Positions 10,524 through 19,463 of a DNA stretch of 64,000 bases are shown one piece after another (the first letter of the stretch is position 1; every line of letters starts with the position of its first letter). Below the pieces are notes generated by a model. That model made no database searches and had not been told where the DNA came from. It saw nothing but the letters and a program-made list of their open reading frames with translations. This stretch comes from Wolbachia endosymbiont (group B) of Protocalliphora azurea (GTDB lineage: Bacteria > Pseudomonadota > Alphaproteobacteria > Rickettsiales > Anaplasmataceae): positions 1,240,001 to 1,304,000 of the forward strand of contig NZ_OX366394.1 in NCBI RefSeq assembly GCF_947251865.1, written 5' to 3'. The translations under genes were made by a program, and so were the position numbers.

Positions 10524-10741
10524 CGTTTTTACTGAGGTTATCTATGCATAATAAGTTGTAACAGAAGTAAAATCAATTTATCAATCTAAATATTAATATA
10601 TACATTACTTAGTATAATAAAAGTAACTTTTACATAAAAATTTTAATAAAAAGATATAGGTTTAAATATTTTATCCACTAACATAGAGAAGTATTTGTTA
10701 ATTCAAATAATATTTTTGTTAATTAATTTAAGGAGTGTGAA

Positions 10742-11698
10742 ATGCCAAAAAAATTCCAAAACACTAAGAATAGCATGCGAAAGAGAGAAACAACAAATAA
10801 GCAGGAGATGGATGGTCCAACAATTAGAATTGTATCTGACTTGGAAAGTATAAAACAAAACAGAAGAGTAGAATTTTTAATTAAAGGAGAGAATTTAATA
10901 GTAAAAGACCTCTCTATATCTTCTAGAGCAGCTGAGATAGGCTTGGTTACAGGAATAGTAAATTCAATAGACATTCCTCAAGCAATTCGTGAATCGACAA
11001 TAGATGGAATTATTTTAGGTCTTAAGAATGGAGAAATAGAAAAAAGTAAAGAATATAATTATAGAGAATTTAAGAAAATATATCTAAAAAACCTTGTAGA
11101 TGAATTGGGTAAGGATAGTTCAAAAAAGCTAAAAGAAAGAACTGATGAAAATAGCCAATTGAGAGAATCTACTACTGAAGAAATTGATTATCAGATGCAG
11201 GAAGATGTAACTATCGAATCAGCTTCTTTAACAAAACAAGAATTCGATTTTGCATCAAGCAAAGTAACTACTAAAGAGATTAATGACGTAATAAATGAAA
11301 TAGAAGAATCAAATGCTAGTTATGGAATTACTCTTGAAGATATAAGTAGTGTTTCCCGTTTTGATAGTAATTCACAAGAAGTGTTAGATCATTCTATATT
11401 TAATAGCACAGATGTGGAAGGGCCTAAATTACCCGAAATAAATGGAGGACAGTATATAGGAATAGCAGGGATTGCTGGTGGTATATTTGGTGGAGTGCTA
11501 GCAGTAGCTTTTGCAGGATTAGGATACTTTGTATGGCATAGAAAAAATAGGGAAGGTAGCTACGATGTTGAAAAAGCGATGAAAAACCTTCCTGAACAAG
11601 CTCAACTTGAGCATTCCGGATCTACATCAGAAATAGAATCTTTGCTCAGCAATGCTACATCGGTAGCACATCTATCTTCTCAGATTAGTGTCGAGTAA
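10742..11698 (+). CDS. Hypothetical single-TM protein, paralog of 13091-13840
   Basis: The 318-residue protein has a basic N-terminus (MPKKFQNTKNSMRKRE) and a soluble, charged middle. A strong hydrophobic glycine-rich segment near residues 235-262 (IGIAGIAGGIFGGVLAVAFAGLGYFVW) is followed by a short basic tail. This predicts a single C-terminal-side TM helix. I recognise no family. It shares layout and words with the 249-residue protein at 13091 (NNR-V-F-L pattern at residues 40-50, SNAS-GIT motif, TM position). AAGGAG sits 6 bp before the ATG. The stop codon TAA (11696-11698) is exactly the target duplication of IS630 copy 2, so the insertion left the protein unchanged. Confidence 0.75.
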   Translation: MPKKFQNTKNSMRKRETTNKQEMDGPTIRIVSDLESIKQNRRVEFLIKGENLIVKDLSISSRAAEIGLVTGIVNSIDIPQAIRESTIDGIILGLKNGEIEKSKEYNYREFKKIYLKNLVDELGKDSSKKLKERTDENSQLRESTTEEIDYQMQEDVTIESASLTKQEFDFASSKVTTKEINDVINEIEESNASYGITLEDISSVSRFDSNSQEVLDHSIFNSTDVEGPKLPEINGGQYIGIAGIAGGIFGGVLAVAFAGLGYFVWHRKNREGSYDVEKAMKNLPEQAQLEHSGSTSEIESLLSNATSVAHLSSQISVE

Positions 11699-11713
11699 TA
11701 CCAAATTCCATTA

Positions 11714-12124
11714 CTAATCGAACAAATAAGAAACATTACAAACTCGTTTAATAGTAGTGCTGGAAATACTGACAATAAAATTACACAGAACATCTGCAAG
11801 TAAGCCTATGGTATCGTAGACTCTGTTACGTAAAGTATTGTATTTGATATATTGCCACAACCTCTCAACAGGATTCAGTTCCGGTGAATAAGGAGGCAAG
11901 TATATAATGGTAATGTTTTCCTGAAATTTCAAACTTTTTGATCTATGCCAACTTGCACAATCCATTACAAGAAAGGCTTTTTTCGTGCCTAAATCTTTCG
12001 ACATCTGCTCCAGAAATATATTCATACAATCAGTGTTTACATATGGAGCAAGTAGGCTGATTTTCTTACCACTTCTTGGATTTACCGCACTGTAGATATA
12101 GAAATTTTGTCTACCAATTTTCAT
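11714..12124 (-). CDS. IS630-type transposase, orfB (catalytic C-terminus)
   Basis: This 136-residue frame holds the second catalytic Asp (FLVMDCASWH) and the final acidic residue in YSPELNPVE. Without a break, the same frame extends upstream to the T7 run at the end of orfA and supplies the first catalytic Asp (DESRFG). The functional product is therefore an orfA-orfB fusion of about 332 residues made by frameshift, not a protein starting at this ATG. Confidence 0.88.
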   Translation of the reverse strand: MKIGRQNFYIYSAVNPRSGKKISLLAPYVNTDCMNIFLEQMSKDLGTKKAFLVMDCASWHRSKSLKFQENITIIYLPPYSPELNPVERLWQYIKYNTLRNRVYDTIGLLADVLCNFIVSISSTTIKRVCNVSYLFD

Positions 12125-12197
12125 TTTAACCTGCGTTCTGACCCCTTTTTTAAACCATCCGTGTCCGATTTTTGAATGAGTTCCAAATCGTGATTCA

Positions 12198-12716
12198 TCA
12201 AAAAAACACCTCTTTTTCAGGGTGGGAATTGACTATTTTATTGAAGTATTTTTTAAACTCTTCTTGCTTGTTTTTATCTTGTTTATGGTGCATTGGCCTC
12301 GGTGTTATATAAGAAAATTTCATCCTTTGTATCTCACGGTGCACTGTTGATTTGCTAATGTTTAGGCCAAATTCCTCTGAGATTTTTATCTGCACTTCCT
12401 TAATAGTAATATTTGGATTTCTTTCTACCCATATTTCAATTTGCTCACGTTGATTTTTCTTTAATTTGCTTTTTCTTCGCCGCTGAGACGGGGCAAATAA
12501 TCTTTCTACTCTACCAAATTTTAGATGCTTTATCCATTCAGTCAAAGCAGTCCTTGAAATTTTACATATTCTTGCCACAGCGCTTATACTACTTTCTTTT
12601 CCTGCTATCACCGCTTGTAACTTTTTTGAAACATATGCGTTATTTCTGACCTTTTTTAACATTTCTTTCGCCAAATTTACAACTTTTTCGTCTAATAGTT
12701 TTGACCTTAATGCCAT
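12198..12716 (-). CDS. IS630-type transposase, orfA (DNA-binding N-terminus)
   Basis: The 172-residue frame has helix-turn-helix segments (ISAVARICKISRTALTEWIK and the second motif around LNISKSTVHREIQRM), as in IS630/Tc1-like transposases that bind the terminal repeats. It ends at TGA right after a run of seven T's, where a +1 shift would join orfB. AGAGAGG precedes the ATG. Confidence 0.88.
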   Translation of the reverse strand: MALRSKLLDEKVVNLAKEMLKKVRNNAYVSKKLQAVIAGKESSISAVARICKISRTALTEWIKHLKFGRVERLFAPSQRRRKSKLKKNQREQIEIWVERNPNITIKEVQIKISEEFGLNISKSTVHREIQRMKFSYITPRPMHHKQDKNKQEEFKKYFNKIVNSHPEKEVFF

Positions 12717-12857
12717 TTATACCTCTCTATTTTATCTACTTTATTATCACTTCTTTCCCATTATTGTCTATCTGTTCTTTGCATAGTGGGAATTGGTATA
12801 AGATTCCAGAGTTTGATGGCACAACAGTGCCATCAACTTAGCTCTTACAGCACTTAT

Positions 12858-12931
12858 ATGCTCTGGAACCAAAGGAGAAGAAATTTTCCTGTCTTACAAA
12901 AAATTTTATAACTCTTTCTCTAATTTTATAT
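12858..12931 (-). pseudogene. Fossil of the alaS 5' end
   Basis: Minus-strand sequence closely resembles the first about 25 codons of alaS (10448-10523), including the GCTCTGGAA-CAAAGGAGAAG stretch and the ACAAAAAATTTTATAA-TCTTTCTCTAATTT stretch. Similarity continues into the following intergenic DNA (to about 13070), matching 10524-10740. It carries small deletions and no longer codes. It marks a tandem duplication that also produced the gene at 13091. Confidence 0.8.
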
Positions 12932-13090
12932 CGTTTTTACTAAGGTATAATAAATTGCAATGAGAAATTCAGATATTAATATATGTATTATTTAGTATAA
13001 TAAAAATATAAAAATCTTAGTGAAAAGATGTGGACTTAAATAATTTATCTTTTATACATAAGGAAATATTGGTCAGCTTGGGGGTCATAT

Positions 13091-13840
13091 ATGTCAAGAA
13101 GATTTAAAAATACTGTAGGAAAAAAAAGATCAATCAATAAGGAAAAAAGGAATAGATGGATTAGTATTGAATCAGAATTGCGAGATGTAGAACAAAACAG
13201 AACAATATATTTTCTATTGGGAGGAGGTGATTTAAAACTTAAGTATGTATGTATGCTTGACGATACATCTTATCGTATTCTTGTTGCTGAAGGAGAAATA
13301 GTGCATGCAGAAAATCCAAAAGTGATGATTGATGATATTGTTTCTGATCTCAAGAGTGGAAAAATACGAAGTTATAAAAGATATAATGCCAAAGAGTTTT
13401 ATGAAAAGTATCTCAAAGAGTTTTTGAGTAATGAGAACTTGCAAAAGCTGGAAGCTGGTGATATTGAAAATACAACAGCAGAACTACCAAACTTAAAACA
13501 AGTAATGGAAGAAATGAAAAAATCAAACGCTAGCAATGGAATTACAATGCGAAATATAGAAAGTGTTCAAAATACGACGAATATTTTGGGTAATCCTATG
13601 ATTCATGATACAAACTTGAGAGAGTTTAAATTATTGGAAACACCTTCAAACGAGAAAAATAATATAGTGTTCACAGTAGGTATGTTAGCAGTAACAGTAG
13701 CTTTGGTAGCAGCTGTACCATTTAAATGTTGGTTTTATAATAGAAAAAATAAAAGCCATAGTAGTGCTAAGGAAGAAACTCCATCTAGTTATTTATTAAG
13801 TGCAATAACTTTAGAAAGTGGAACTAATTCTATTCGTTAG
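13091..13840 (+). CDS. Hypothetical single-TM protein, paralog of 10742-11698
   Basis: The 249-residue protein has a basic N-terminus (MSRRFKNTVGKKRSINKEKR), a charged soluble part, an SNASNGIT motif near residue 148 and a hydrophobic segment at about residues 197-215 (IVFTVGMLAVTVALVAAVPF), then a basic tail. Layout and motifs match the 318-residue neighbour, and the DNA upstream is a degraded copy of the alaS 5' end plus its intergenic region. It is therefore the second product of a tandem duplication that has since diverged. No known family is recognised. The ATG at 13091 follows GGGGGTCAT. Confidence 0.72.
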   Translation: MSRRFKNTVGKKRSINKEKRNRWISIESELRDVEQNRTIYFLLGGGDLKLKYVCMLDDTSYRILVAEGEIVHAENPKVMIDDIVSDLKSGKIRSYKRYNAKEFYEKYLKEFLSNENLQKLEAGDIENTTAELPNLKQVMEEMKKSNASNGITMRNIESVQNTTNILGNPMIHDTNLREFKLLETPSNEKNNIVFTVGMLAVTVALVAAVPFKCWFYNRKNKSHSSAKEETPSSYLLSAITLESGTNSIR

Positions 13841-14039
13841 CCAAAATATTGCAAAAATAGAATTTTTTTATTATTTTTTTACAGTTTCCTCATTTAATAA
13901 TTTTTATGCTCTAATTATTATACTTAATTTATCATTACCTGTTGTGTAAACAGGATGAGAATTTTCAATAATCTACATCCTTTAGTAAGAAAAAATCAAT
14001 ACATTCACGATAAATTTACCTCATATCTGTGTTTTATAT

Positions 14040-14495
14040 GTGGAATTTCGAATGGAAAATTATGCAGGCAAAGAAAGAAGAATAGTGAATATAGTTACTC
14101 AACATTGGAGTGATATAAAAGGATCAGATAGAGAATGGCCAGAAAGACATGAAATAGACACTGCAGAAATCATGGAGTCATGGCAGCATTGTTTTATCAT
14201 TGAAGTTAAAGATCGAGGTTATATTTGTGAAAATGCAGGAGAAAAAGCTATTGAATTCTATGGTTTTGAAAAAAAGATGTACATCGATGATAAGTATGCA
14301 ATTGATGCACCATTTTTGCGGTTATATAAAATAGATGCAGTTATTGATAAACTTGAGACTGTAATAGAGAGTAAATGCTCAATTAACGAAGAGGAAGAAA
14401 GTGAAAGTGTTAAAATAAGGCAAGTATTGCTACCAATTGGGAATGAAGAAGGTATAACACATATACTGGGTGTGATTACATTCAAGCTGCTTTAA
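14040..14495 (+). CDS. Small PAS-like domain protein
   Basis: The 151-residue soluble protein has the pattern of the alphaproteobacterial PAS_5-type family: an N-terminal W…LP-like region (RREWPERHEIDTAEI in spirit), then SWQHCFIIEV, YICENAGEKAIEFYG and a C-terminal LLPIGNEEGITHILGVI strand pair. Such proteins are thought to be stand-alone sensory domains, with ligand and partner unknown. The frame opens with GTG at 14040; ATG at 14052 is an alternative start. It is separated from rpmI by 98 bp. The fold assignment is from pattern only. Confidence 0.6.
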   Translation: MEFRMENYAGKERRIVNIVTQHWSDIKGSDREWPERHEIDTAEIMESWQHCFIIEVKDRGYICENAGEKAIEFYGFEKKMYIDDKYAIDAPFLRLYKIDAVIDKLETVIESKCSINEEEESESVKIRQVLLPIGNEEGITHILGVITFKLL

Positions 14496-14593
14496 AATAC
14501 AATTTTAATTTGATTTTTTAATAAAGTTATCTATACTCATACTTAATTACTAATAAAGAACTAAATAGTGATGTTTGTAAATTTGTTTAGAAT

Positions 14594-14800
14594 ATGACGA
14601 AAATAAAATTAAAAACCAAATCTTCTGTCAAAAAGCGCTTTCACCTTACAGCTAAGGGTAAAGTCATCTCTACTCAGTCAGGTAAGAGACATGGCATGGT
14701 AAAAAGAAGTAAATCTAATATTCGTAATCAACGCGGTACAACGATTCTCAATAAATCTGACTCGCGTATAGTTAAACTTTATATGCCTTATGGTATTTAA
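14594..14800 (+). CDS. rpmI: 50S ribosomal protein L35
   Basis: The 68-residue basic protein has the L35 signature: [20 protein letters not shown] at the start and HGMVKRS further on. It is part of the large ribosomal subunit. rplT follows after 21 bp in the same direction, the usual rpmI-rplT pair. infC, often placed in front, is not present here; the preceding gene is the PAS-like one. Confidence 0.97.
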   Translation: MTKIKLKTKSSVKKRFHLTAKGKVISTQSGKRHGMVKRSKSNIRNQRGTTILNKSDSRIVKLYMPYGI

Positions 14801-14821
14801 TAAAATGGAGGTAAGATAAAA

Positions 14822-15187
14822 ATGGCTCGGATAAAGCGTGGAACCGCTACTCATGCTCGTCATAAAAAGGTATTAAAATTAGCAAAGGGTTATAGAGGAC
14901 GGGCAAAGAATTGTTATAGAATTGCATTACAAAGGGTTGAAAAAGCACTACAGTATGCTTATAGAGACAGAAGAAATCGCAAGCGTGATTTTCGTGGTTT
15001 GTGGATAATACGTATTAATGCAGCGGCAAGAGAACATGGACTTACTTATGGTAGGTTTATGCATGGTCTTAAACTTGTTGGAGTTGATTTGAATAGAAAA
15101 ATTCTTGCTGAGATGGCTGTTAATCATAAGGATGATTTTGCTAAATTAATAGAAACTGTAAGTAGTAAGTTAGCAGAAAATTCCTAA
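14822..15187 (+). CDS. rplT: 50S ribosomal protein L20
   Basis: The 121-residue L20 has the expected conserved core ([44 protein letters not shown]). It binds 23S rRNA early in 50S assembly and in many bacteria autoregulates its operon. GGAGGT precedes the ATG. It forms an operon with rpmI upstream and fmt 19 bp downstream. Confidence 0.98.
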   Translation: MARIKRGTATHARHKKVLKLAKGYRGRAKNCYRIALQRVEKALQYAYRDRRNRKRDFRGLWIIRINAAAREHGLTYGRFMHGLKLVGVDLNRKILAEMAVNHKDDFAKLIETVSSKLAENS

Positions 15188-15206
15188 AGCAAACACACCT
15201 GAAAAT

Positions 15207-16106
15207 ATGAGAATTATTTTCATGGGGTCACCGGGGTTTGCTGTTGGTGCGTTAAACTTACTATTGAAATTACAGAGTGAAGTAGTAGCAGTATATACCA
15301 AAGCTCCAAAGCCTTCTGGACGTAGGCAGAGGTTAACAAAATCGCCAGTACACATCGTTGCTGAAAAAAGTGACATAGAGGTATGTACTCCTGCCTCTTT
15401 AAAATCTTCGATAGAGCAAGAAAAGTTTGGAAATTTTAAGCCAGACGTTGCAGTTGTTGCTGCGTATGGATTGATACTTCCAAAAGAAATTTTAAATATT
15501 CCCAAATATGGTTGTATTAATATTCATCCATCATTGCTGCCTAGGTGGCGCGGTGCAGCTCCGATACAGCACACAATTTTAGCCGGAGATCAAGAAACCG
15601 GAGTTAGCATTATGCAGCTAGATGAAGGATTAGATTCTGGCCCTATTTTAAAACAGAAAAAATTTCTTATTGAAAAAAGCGATAATTATAAGACGTTGTA
15701 TGATAAATTGTCTGAATTAGGTAGTGATTTACTGCTGAAAGTACTAAACGAAATTGAAAAGCAAGTTCCCTTAAAACAGAGCGATAACGATGCGTGCTAT
15801 GCTGACAAAGTAAAAGACTATAAAATTTACGCAAGTGACGCCTGTGAAATTGCTTATAGAAAGGTTAAAGCATTTTATCCAAAAGCATTCATTAAGGTAG
15901 AGAATAAACGTATCAAGATACTTGATGCTGAATTTGAAGCCTTCACTTCAGGACAAGGTGAGATCATTAATGATAATATGCATATAAGTTTAAAAGGTGG
16001 TACTTTAATTCCTAAAGTTGTACAAATGGAAGGAAGAAATCCTTGCGATATTAAAGATTTTGTTCGTGGCTTAAAATCAAGTTTAACAAAAAAATTTATA
16101 GAATAG
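15207..16106 (+). CDS. fmt: Methionyl-tRNA formyltransferase
   Basis: Transfers a formyl group from 10-formyl-THF to Met-tRNAfMet for translation initiation. At 299 residues it has the N-terminal Rossmann-like formyltransferase domain ([12 protein letters not shown]; catalytic [17 protein letters not shown] with Asn-His; later Asp in DEGLDSGPI) and a C-terminal OB-like tRNA-binding domain. It directly follows rplT (19 bp), suggesting cotranscription with ribosomal genes. The normal bacterial partner gene def is not adjacent. Confidence 0.97.
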   Translation: MRIIFMGSPGFAVGALNLLLKLQSEVVAVYTKAPKPSGRRQRLTKSPVHIVAEKSDIEVCTPASLKSSIEQEKFGNFKPDVAVVAAYGLILPKEILNIPKYGCINIHPSLLPRWRGAAPIQHTILAGDQETGVSIMQLDEGLDSGPILKQKKFLIEKSDNYKTLYDKLSELGSDLLLKVLNEIEKQVPLKQSDNDACYADKVKDYKIYASDACEIAYRKVKAFYPKAFIKVENKRIKILDAEFEAFTSGQGEIINDNMHISLKGGTLIPKVVQMEGRNPCDIKDFVRGLKSSLTKKFIE

Positions 16107-16148
16107 ACTACTTTGAAAGGAGAGTGAGGAGAGCTAAAGCAACTTCTA

Positions 16149-16435
16149 CAATTTGGTATTCCGCTGCTTGTTAGCGGAATCTACAACAAGATACCGCGTT
16201 TTGGTGTACGAACATTGCAATTTGCAGGTAATTTGAGTAGTAGATGGTCAGTGCTTGACACTGGAATCCAGTTTCTATTACCTGGTGTGCTCATTTAAAG
16301 TGAAGTTTTCTGGATCCCAGTGTCTGGGGACTGGGATGACATCTTTCTTGATCTCTTGTATCACAATGTTCGTACAGCTATGTGCTTGTTAGCGGAATCT
16401 ACAACGAGATACCGCAGTGGTATGACGTAGTAGCT
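16149..16435. repeat. Cluster of nested palindromic repeats
   Basis: This fills most of the 380-bp gap between fmt and purH. ATTCCGCTgcttgttAGCGGAAT is a hairpin at 16157-16180, and its word GCTTGTTAGCGGAATCTACAA recurs near 16383. Between them lies a TACGAACATTG…CAATGTTCGTA inverted pair enclosing the TGACACTGGAATCC…GGATCCCAGTGTC type of repeat. This looks like one repeat inserted into another. No gene is seen. Confidence 0.65.
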
Positions 16436-16486
16436 ATATATAGACAAATTTTCTTTTCTTAGATATAATCTTAAGAAACCTTCCAT

Positions 16487-18007
16487 ATGAAAATTAAAAG
16501 AGCTTTAATATCAGTATACGATAAGACAAATATAATTGAACTTGCATCGTTTTTGATGCAGCAACAAATAGAAATTCTCTCAACAGGGAATACTTATAAA
16601 GTGCTATCAGGTGCGGGAATAAAAACGCAAGAAGTTTCAGATTACACACAATTTCCAGAAATACTAGATGGCAGAGTGAAAACTTTACATCCTAAAATTC
16701 ATGGAGGAATACTCTGTGATCGAAAAAGGCACGAAAAGGAAATGCAGAATCTAGAAATTAAGCCGATAGATCTGCTTATAACTAACTTATATCCATTTTG
16801 GAAAACGGTTAATAGCAACTCAAGTGAGAAGCAAATCATAGAACAAATAGATATAGGTGGAGTAGCATTAATTAGAGCTACAGCAAAAAACTTTCATTTC
16901 ACTTCAGTGATTTCTAGCATTCAAGATTACGAAACACTGAAAGCTGAGATGATCAAAAATAACAATCAGACAACATTAGAATATAGAAAACATCTAGCAA
17001 CTAAAGCATTTGCTCTGACTGCACAGTATGATTCTAATATTTACAATTGGTTTTTATCACAGGGTAAAAGCAATGAGTTACCAGAGTTTTTTACTTTATA
17101 TGGATGTAAAGCACAAGGACTCAGATATGGTGAAAATCCTCATCAAAAAGCTGCATTTTATAGCAATCAATTTAGCAAGTATCCACTGGAGAAAATACAT
17201 GGAAAAGAGTTGAGCTATAATAATATAGTCGACATAGAGTCTGCACTTAACATAATTTCTGAGTTTCAAGAACCTGCAGCAGTGATAATAAAGCACAATA
17301 ATCCATGTGGCGCTGCTGTTAGTGATAGTGCTTTAAAAGCATATGAAAAAGCTCTATCATGTGATGAAATAAGCAGTTTTGGTGGAATAGTTGCTTTCAA
17401 TCGGGAGATAGATTTAAAGCTAGCAGAGAAATTAAACGAGATATTTTTGGAAGTGATGATAGCACCATCGGTAAACAATGAGGCACTAAAAATTTTACAA
17501 AAAAAGAAAAATTTAAGAGTGATTATTCATCAATCTCTTCAGCAAAATGCAAAATATCAAATCAAAAATGTTGTTGGCGGGTTCTTAGTGCAAGAAAATA
17601 ATAACCATACAGTAAAAGTAGAAGAAATAAACCGAGTGACAGAATGCACTACAACAAAAAAAGAGAAGGAAGATCTTATTTTTGCTTGGAAAATATGTAA
17701 ACATGTAAAATCCAATGCAATAGTGATAGCAAAAGACGGTTGTGCTATTGGCATCGGTGCAGGACAAACAAGCAGAATAGATAGTGTGAATATTGCAGTA
17801 AAAAAAGCAGGTGAAAAATGTAAAGGCGCAGCGCTTGCTTCAGATGCATTTTTTCCATTTCCAGATAGTATAGTAGAAAGTGCAAAGCATGGAATTACAG
17901 CTATAATTCAGCCAGGTGGCTCATTGAAAGATCAAGACGTGATAGCAGCTGCAAATGAGAATAAAATTGCCATGTTTTTCACTGATGTTCGTAACTTTCT
18001 CCATTAA
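16487..18007 (+). CDS. purH: Bifunctional AICAR formyltransferase / IMP cyclohydrolase
   Basis: Catalyses the last two steps of de novo IMP synthesis. At 506 residues it has the normal length. The N-terminal MGS-like cyclohydrolase domain carries ISVYDKTNI, LSTGNTYK and DGRVKTLHPKIHGG. The C-terminal AICARFT domain has LRYGENPHQKAAFY, IIKHNNPCG (catalytic Lys-His) and CAIGIGAGQTSRID. It begins at ATG 16487 and is not linked to other pur genes here (purE is at 28.1 kb), as is common in scattered Rickettsiales operons. Confidence 0.98.
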   Translation: MKIKRALISVYDKTNIIELASFLMQQQIEILSTGNTYKVLSGAGIKTQEVSDYTQFPEILDGRVKTLHPKIHGGILCDRKRHEKEMQNLEIKPIDLLITNLYPFWKTVNSNSSEKQIIEQIDIGGVALIRATAKNFHFTSVISSIQDYETLKAEMIKNNNQTTLEYRKHLATKAFALTAQYDSNIYNWFLSQGKSNELPEFFTLYGCKAQGLRYGENPHQKAAFYSNQFSKYPLEKIHGKELSYNNIVDIESALNIISEFQEPAAVIIKHNNPCGAAVSDSALKAYEKALSCDEISSFGGIVAFNREIDLKLAEKLNEIFLEVMIAPSVNNEALKILQKKKNLRVIIHQSLQQNAKYQIKNVVGGFLVQENNNHTVKVEEINRVTECTTTKKEKEDLIFAWKICKHVKSNAIVIAKDGCAIGIGAGQTSRIDSVNIAVKKAGEKCKGAALASDAFFPFPDSIVESAKHGITAIIQPGGSLKDQDVIAAANENKIAMFFTDVRNFLH

Positions 18008-18045
18008 GCTTTGTATCCTGTCAAAATTATACCCACACAGGGCTT

Positions 18046-18240
18046 TGTTGCATAGCAGCTTATAGGTATGAAAATTGTAGTAAATTTATGTAGTTACTTT
18101 AAACTCAACTATACCTATCTGTAATTGTAAGCTGTACTCTTGAGCTCCTGATGCGATTTATAGCAAATCCTAAAATGCCTTGCTGTTTTTCCTTATAGAC
18201 ATTCAGCTTACCTTGTACATTAGCCTATCTGGATGACATT
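18046..18240 (-). mobile_element. IS remnant (IS5-type terminus and transposase tail)
   Basis: It starts with GGCTTTGTTGCATAGC, the same terminal repeat word as the IS5-type element at 3876. Read on the minus strand, a short open stretch ends the putative transposase (KEKQQGILGFAINRIRSS…). The other terminus and most of the gene are missing. It is too short to be functional. Confidence 0.5.
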
Positions 18241-18299
18241 TTACTTTTTCTAGAATATAATAATTCCCTAGAAATTACCCTACTCAATTCTATTGTACC

Positions 18300-18376
18300 T
18301 TGTTTAACATTGAAACATGAGTCTGGAATCTAGAAATTTTTTAAGAACAAAAGTTATTCTAAGTTTTTGTTGGTAA
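18300..18376. repeat. Dispersed repeat, inverted copy of 3815-3870
   Basis: GGAATCTAGAAATTTTTT, AAGAACAAAAGTTATTCTAAG and TTTTTGTTGGTAA form the reverse complement of the repeat near 3820-3870. IS630 copy 3 is inserted at its right edge. Confidence 0.6.
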
Positions 18377-18391
18377 TACCAAATTCCATTA

Positions 18392-18802
18392 CTAATCGAA
18401 CAAATAAGAAACATTACAAACTCGTTTAATAGTAGTGCTGGAAATACTGACAATAAAATTACACAGAACATCTGCAAGTAAGCCTATGGTATCGTAGACT
18501 CTGTTACGTAAAGTATTGTATTTGATATATTGCCACAACCTCTCAACAGGATTCAGTTCCGGTGAATAAGGAGGCAAGTATATAATGGTAATGTTTTCCT
18601 GAAATTTCAAACTTTTTGATCTATGCCAACTTGCACAATCCATTACAAGAAAGGCTTTTTTCGTGCCTAAATCTTTCGACATCTGCTCCAGAAATATATT
18701 CATACAATCAGTGTTTACATATGGAGCAAGTAGGCTGATTTTCTTACCACTTCTTGGATTTACCGCACTGTAGATATAGAAATTTTGTCTACCAATTTTC
18801 AT
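18392..18802 (-). CDS. IS630-type transposase, orfB
   Basis: Catalytic C-terminal frame, identical to orfB of the other copies, with MDCASWH and YSPELNPVE. It is expressed only if the ribosome or RNA polymerase slips at the T7 run ending orfA. Confidence 0.88.
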   Translation of the reverse strand: MKIGRQNFYIYSAVNPRSGKKISLLAPYVNTDCMNIFLEQMSKDLGTKKAFLVMDCASWHRSKSLKFQENITIIYLPPYSPELNPVERLWQYIKYNTLRNRVYDTIGLLADVLCNFIVSISSTTIKRVCNVSYLFD

Positions 18803-18875
18803 TTTAACCTGCGTTCTGACCCCTTTTTTAAACCATCCGTGTCCGATTTTTGAATGAGTTCCAAATCGTGATTCA

Positions 18876-19394
18876 TCAAAAAAACACCTCTTTTTCAGGG
18901 TGGGAATTGACTATTTTATTGAAGTATTTTTTAAACTCTTCTTGCTTGTTTTTATCTTGTTTATGGTGCATTGGCCTCGGTGTTATATAAGAAAATTTCA
19001 TCCTTTGTATCTCACGGTGCACTGTTGATTTGCTAATGTTTAGGCCAAATTCCTCTGAGATTTTTATCTGCACTTCCTTAATAGTAATATTTGGATTTCT
19101 TTCTACCCATATTTCAATTTGCTCACGTTGATTTTTCTTTAATTTGCTTTTTCTTCGCCGCTGAGACGGGGCAAATAATCTTTCTACTCTACCAAATTTT
19201 AGATGCTTTATCCATTCAGTCAAAGCAGTCCTTGAAATTTTACATATTCTTGCCACAGCGCTTATACTACTTTCTTTTCCTGCTATCACCGCTTGTAACT
19301 TTTTTGAAACATATGCGTTATTTCTGACCTTTTTTAACATTTCTTTCGCCAAATTTACAACTTTTTCGTCTAATAGTTTTGACCTTAATGCCAT
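18876..19394 (-). CDS. IS630-type transposase, orfA
   Basis: The 172-residue helix-turn-helix N-terminal frame is identical to the other copies. It ends at a TGA directly after seven T's. Confidence 0.88.
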   Translation of the reverse strand: MALRSKLLDEKVVNLAKEMLKKVRNNAYVSKKLQAVIAGKESSISAVARICKISRTALTEWIKHLKFGRVERLFAPSQRRRKSKLKKNQREQIEIWVERNPNITIKEVQIKISEEFGLNISKSTVHREIQRMKFSYITPRPMHHKQDKNKQEEFKKYFNKIVNSHPEKEVFF

Positions 19395-19463
19395 TTATAC
19401 CTCTCTATTTTATCTACTTTATTATCACTTCTTTCCCATTATTGTCTATCTGTTCTTTGCATA

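Larger units (their letters stand above)
11699..12798 (-). mobile_element. IS630-type element, copy 2 (complete, 1100 bp)
   Basis: Termini TACCAAATT…AATTGGTA form imperfect inverted repeats. TAA flanks both sides (11696-11698 and 12799-12801) as a 3-bp target duplication. It contains orfA (12198-12716) and orfB (11714-12124), which together make one transposase. The insertion is exactly at the stop codon of the preceding gene. Confidence 0.93.

Noticed and set aside
12413..12649. 78-codon ORFs opposite orfA of each IS630 copy (also at 19091, 21144, 45005, 50435)
   Set aside because: Phe/Leu-rich antisense shadow of the Lys-rich transposase frame; no start signal.
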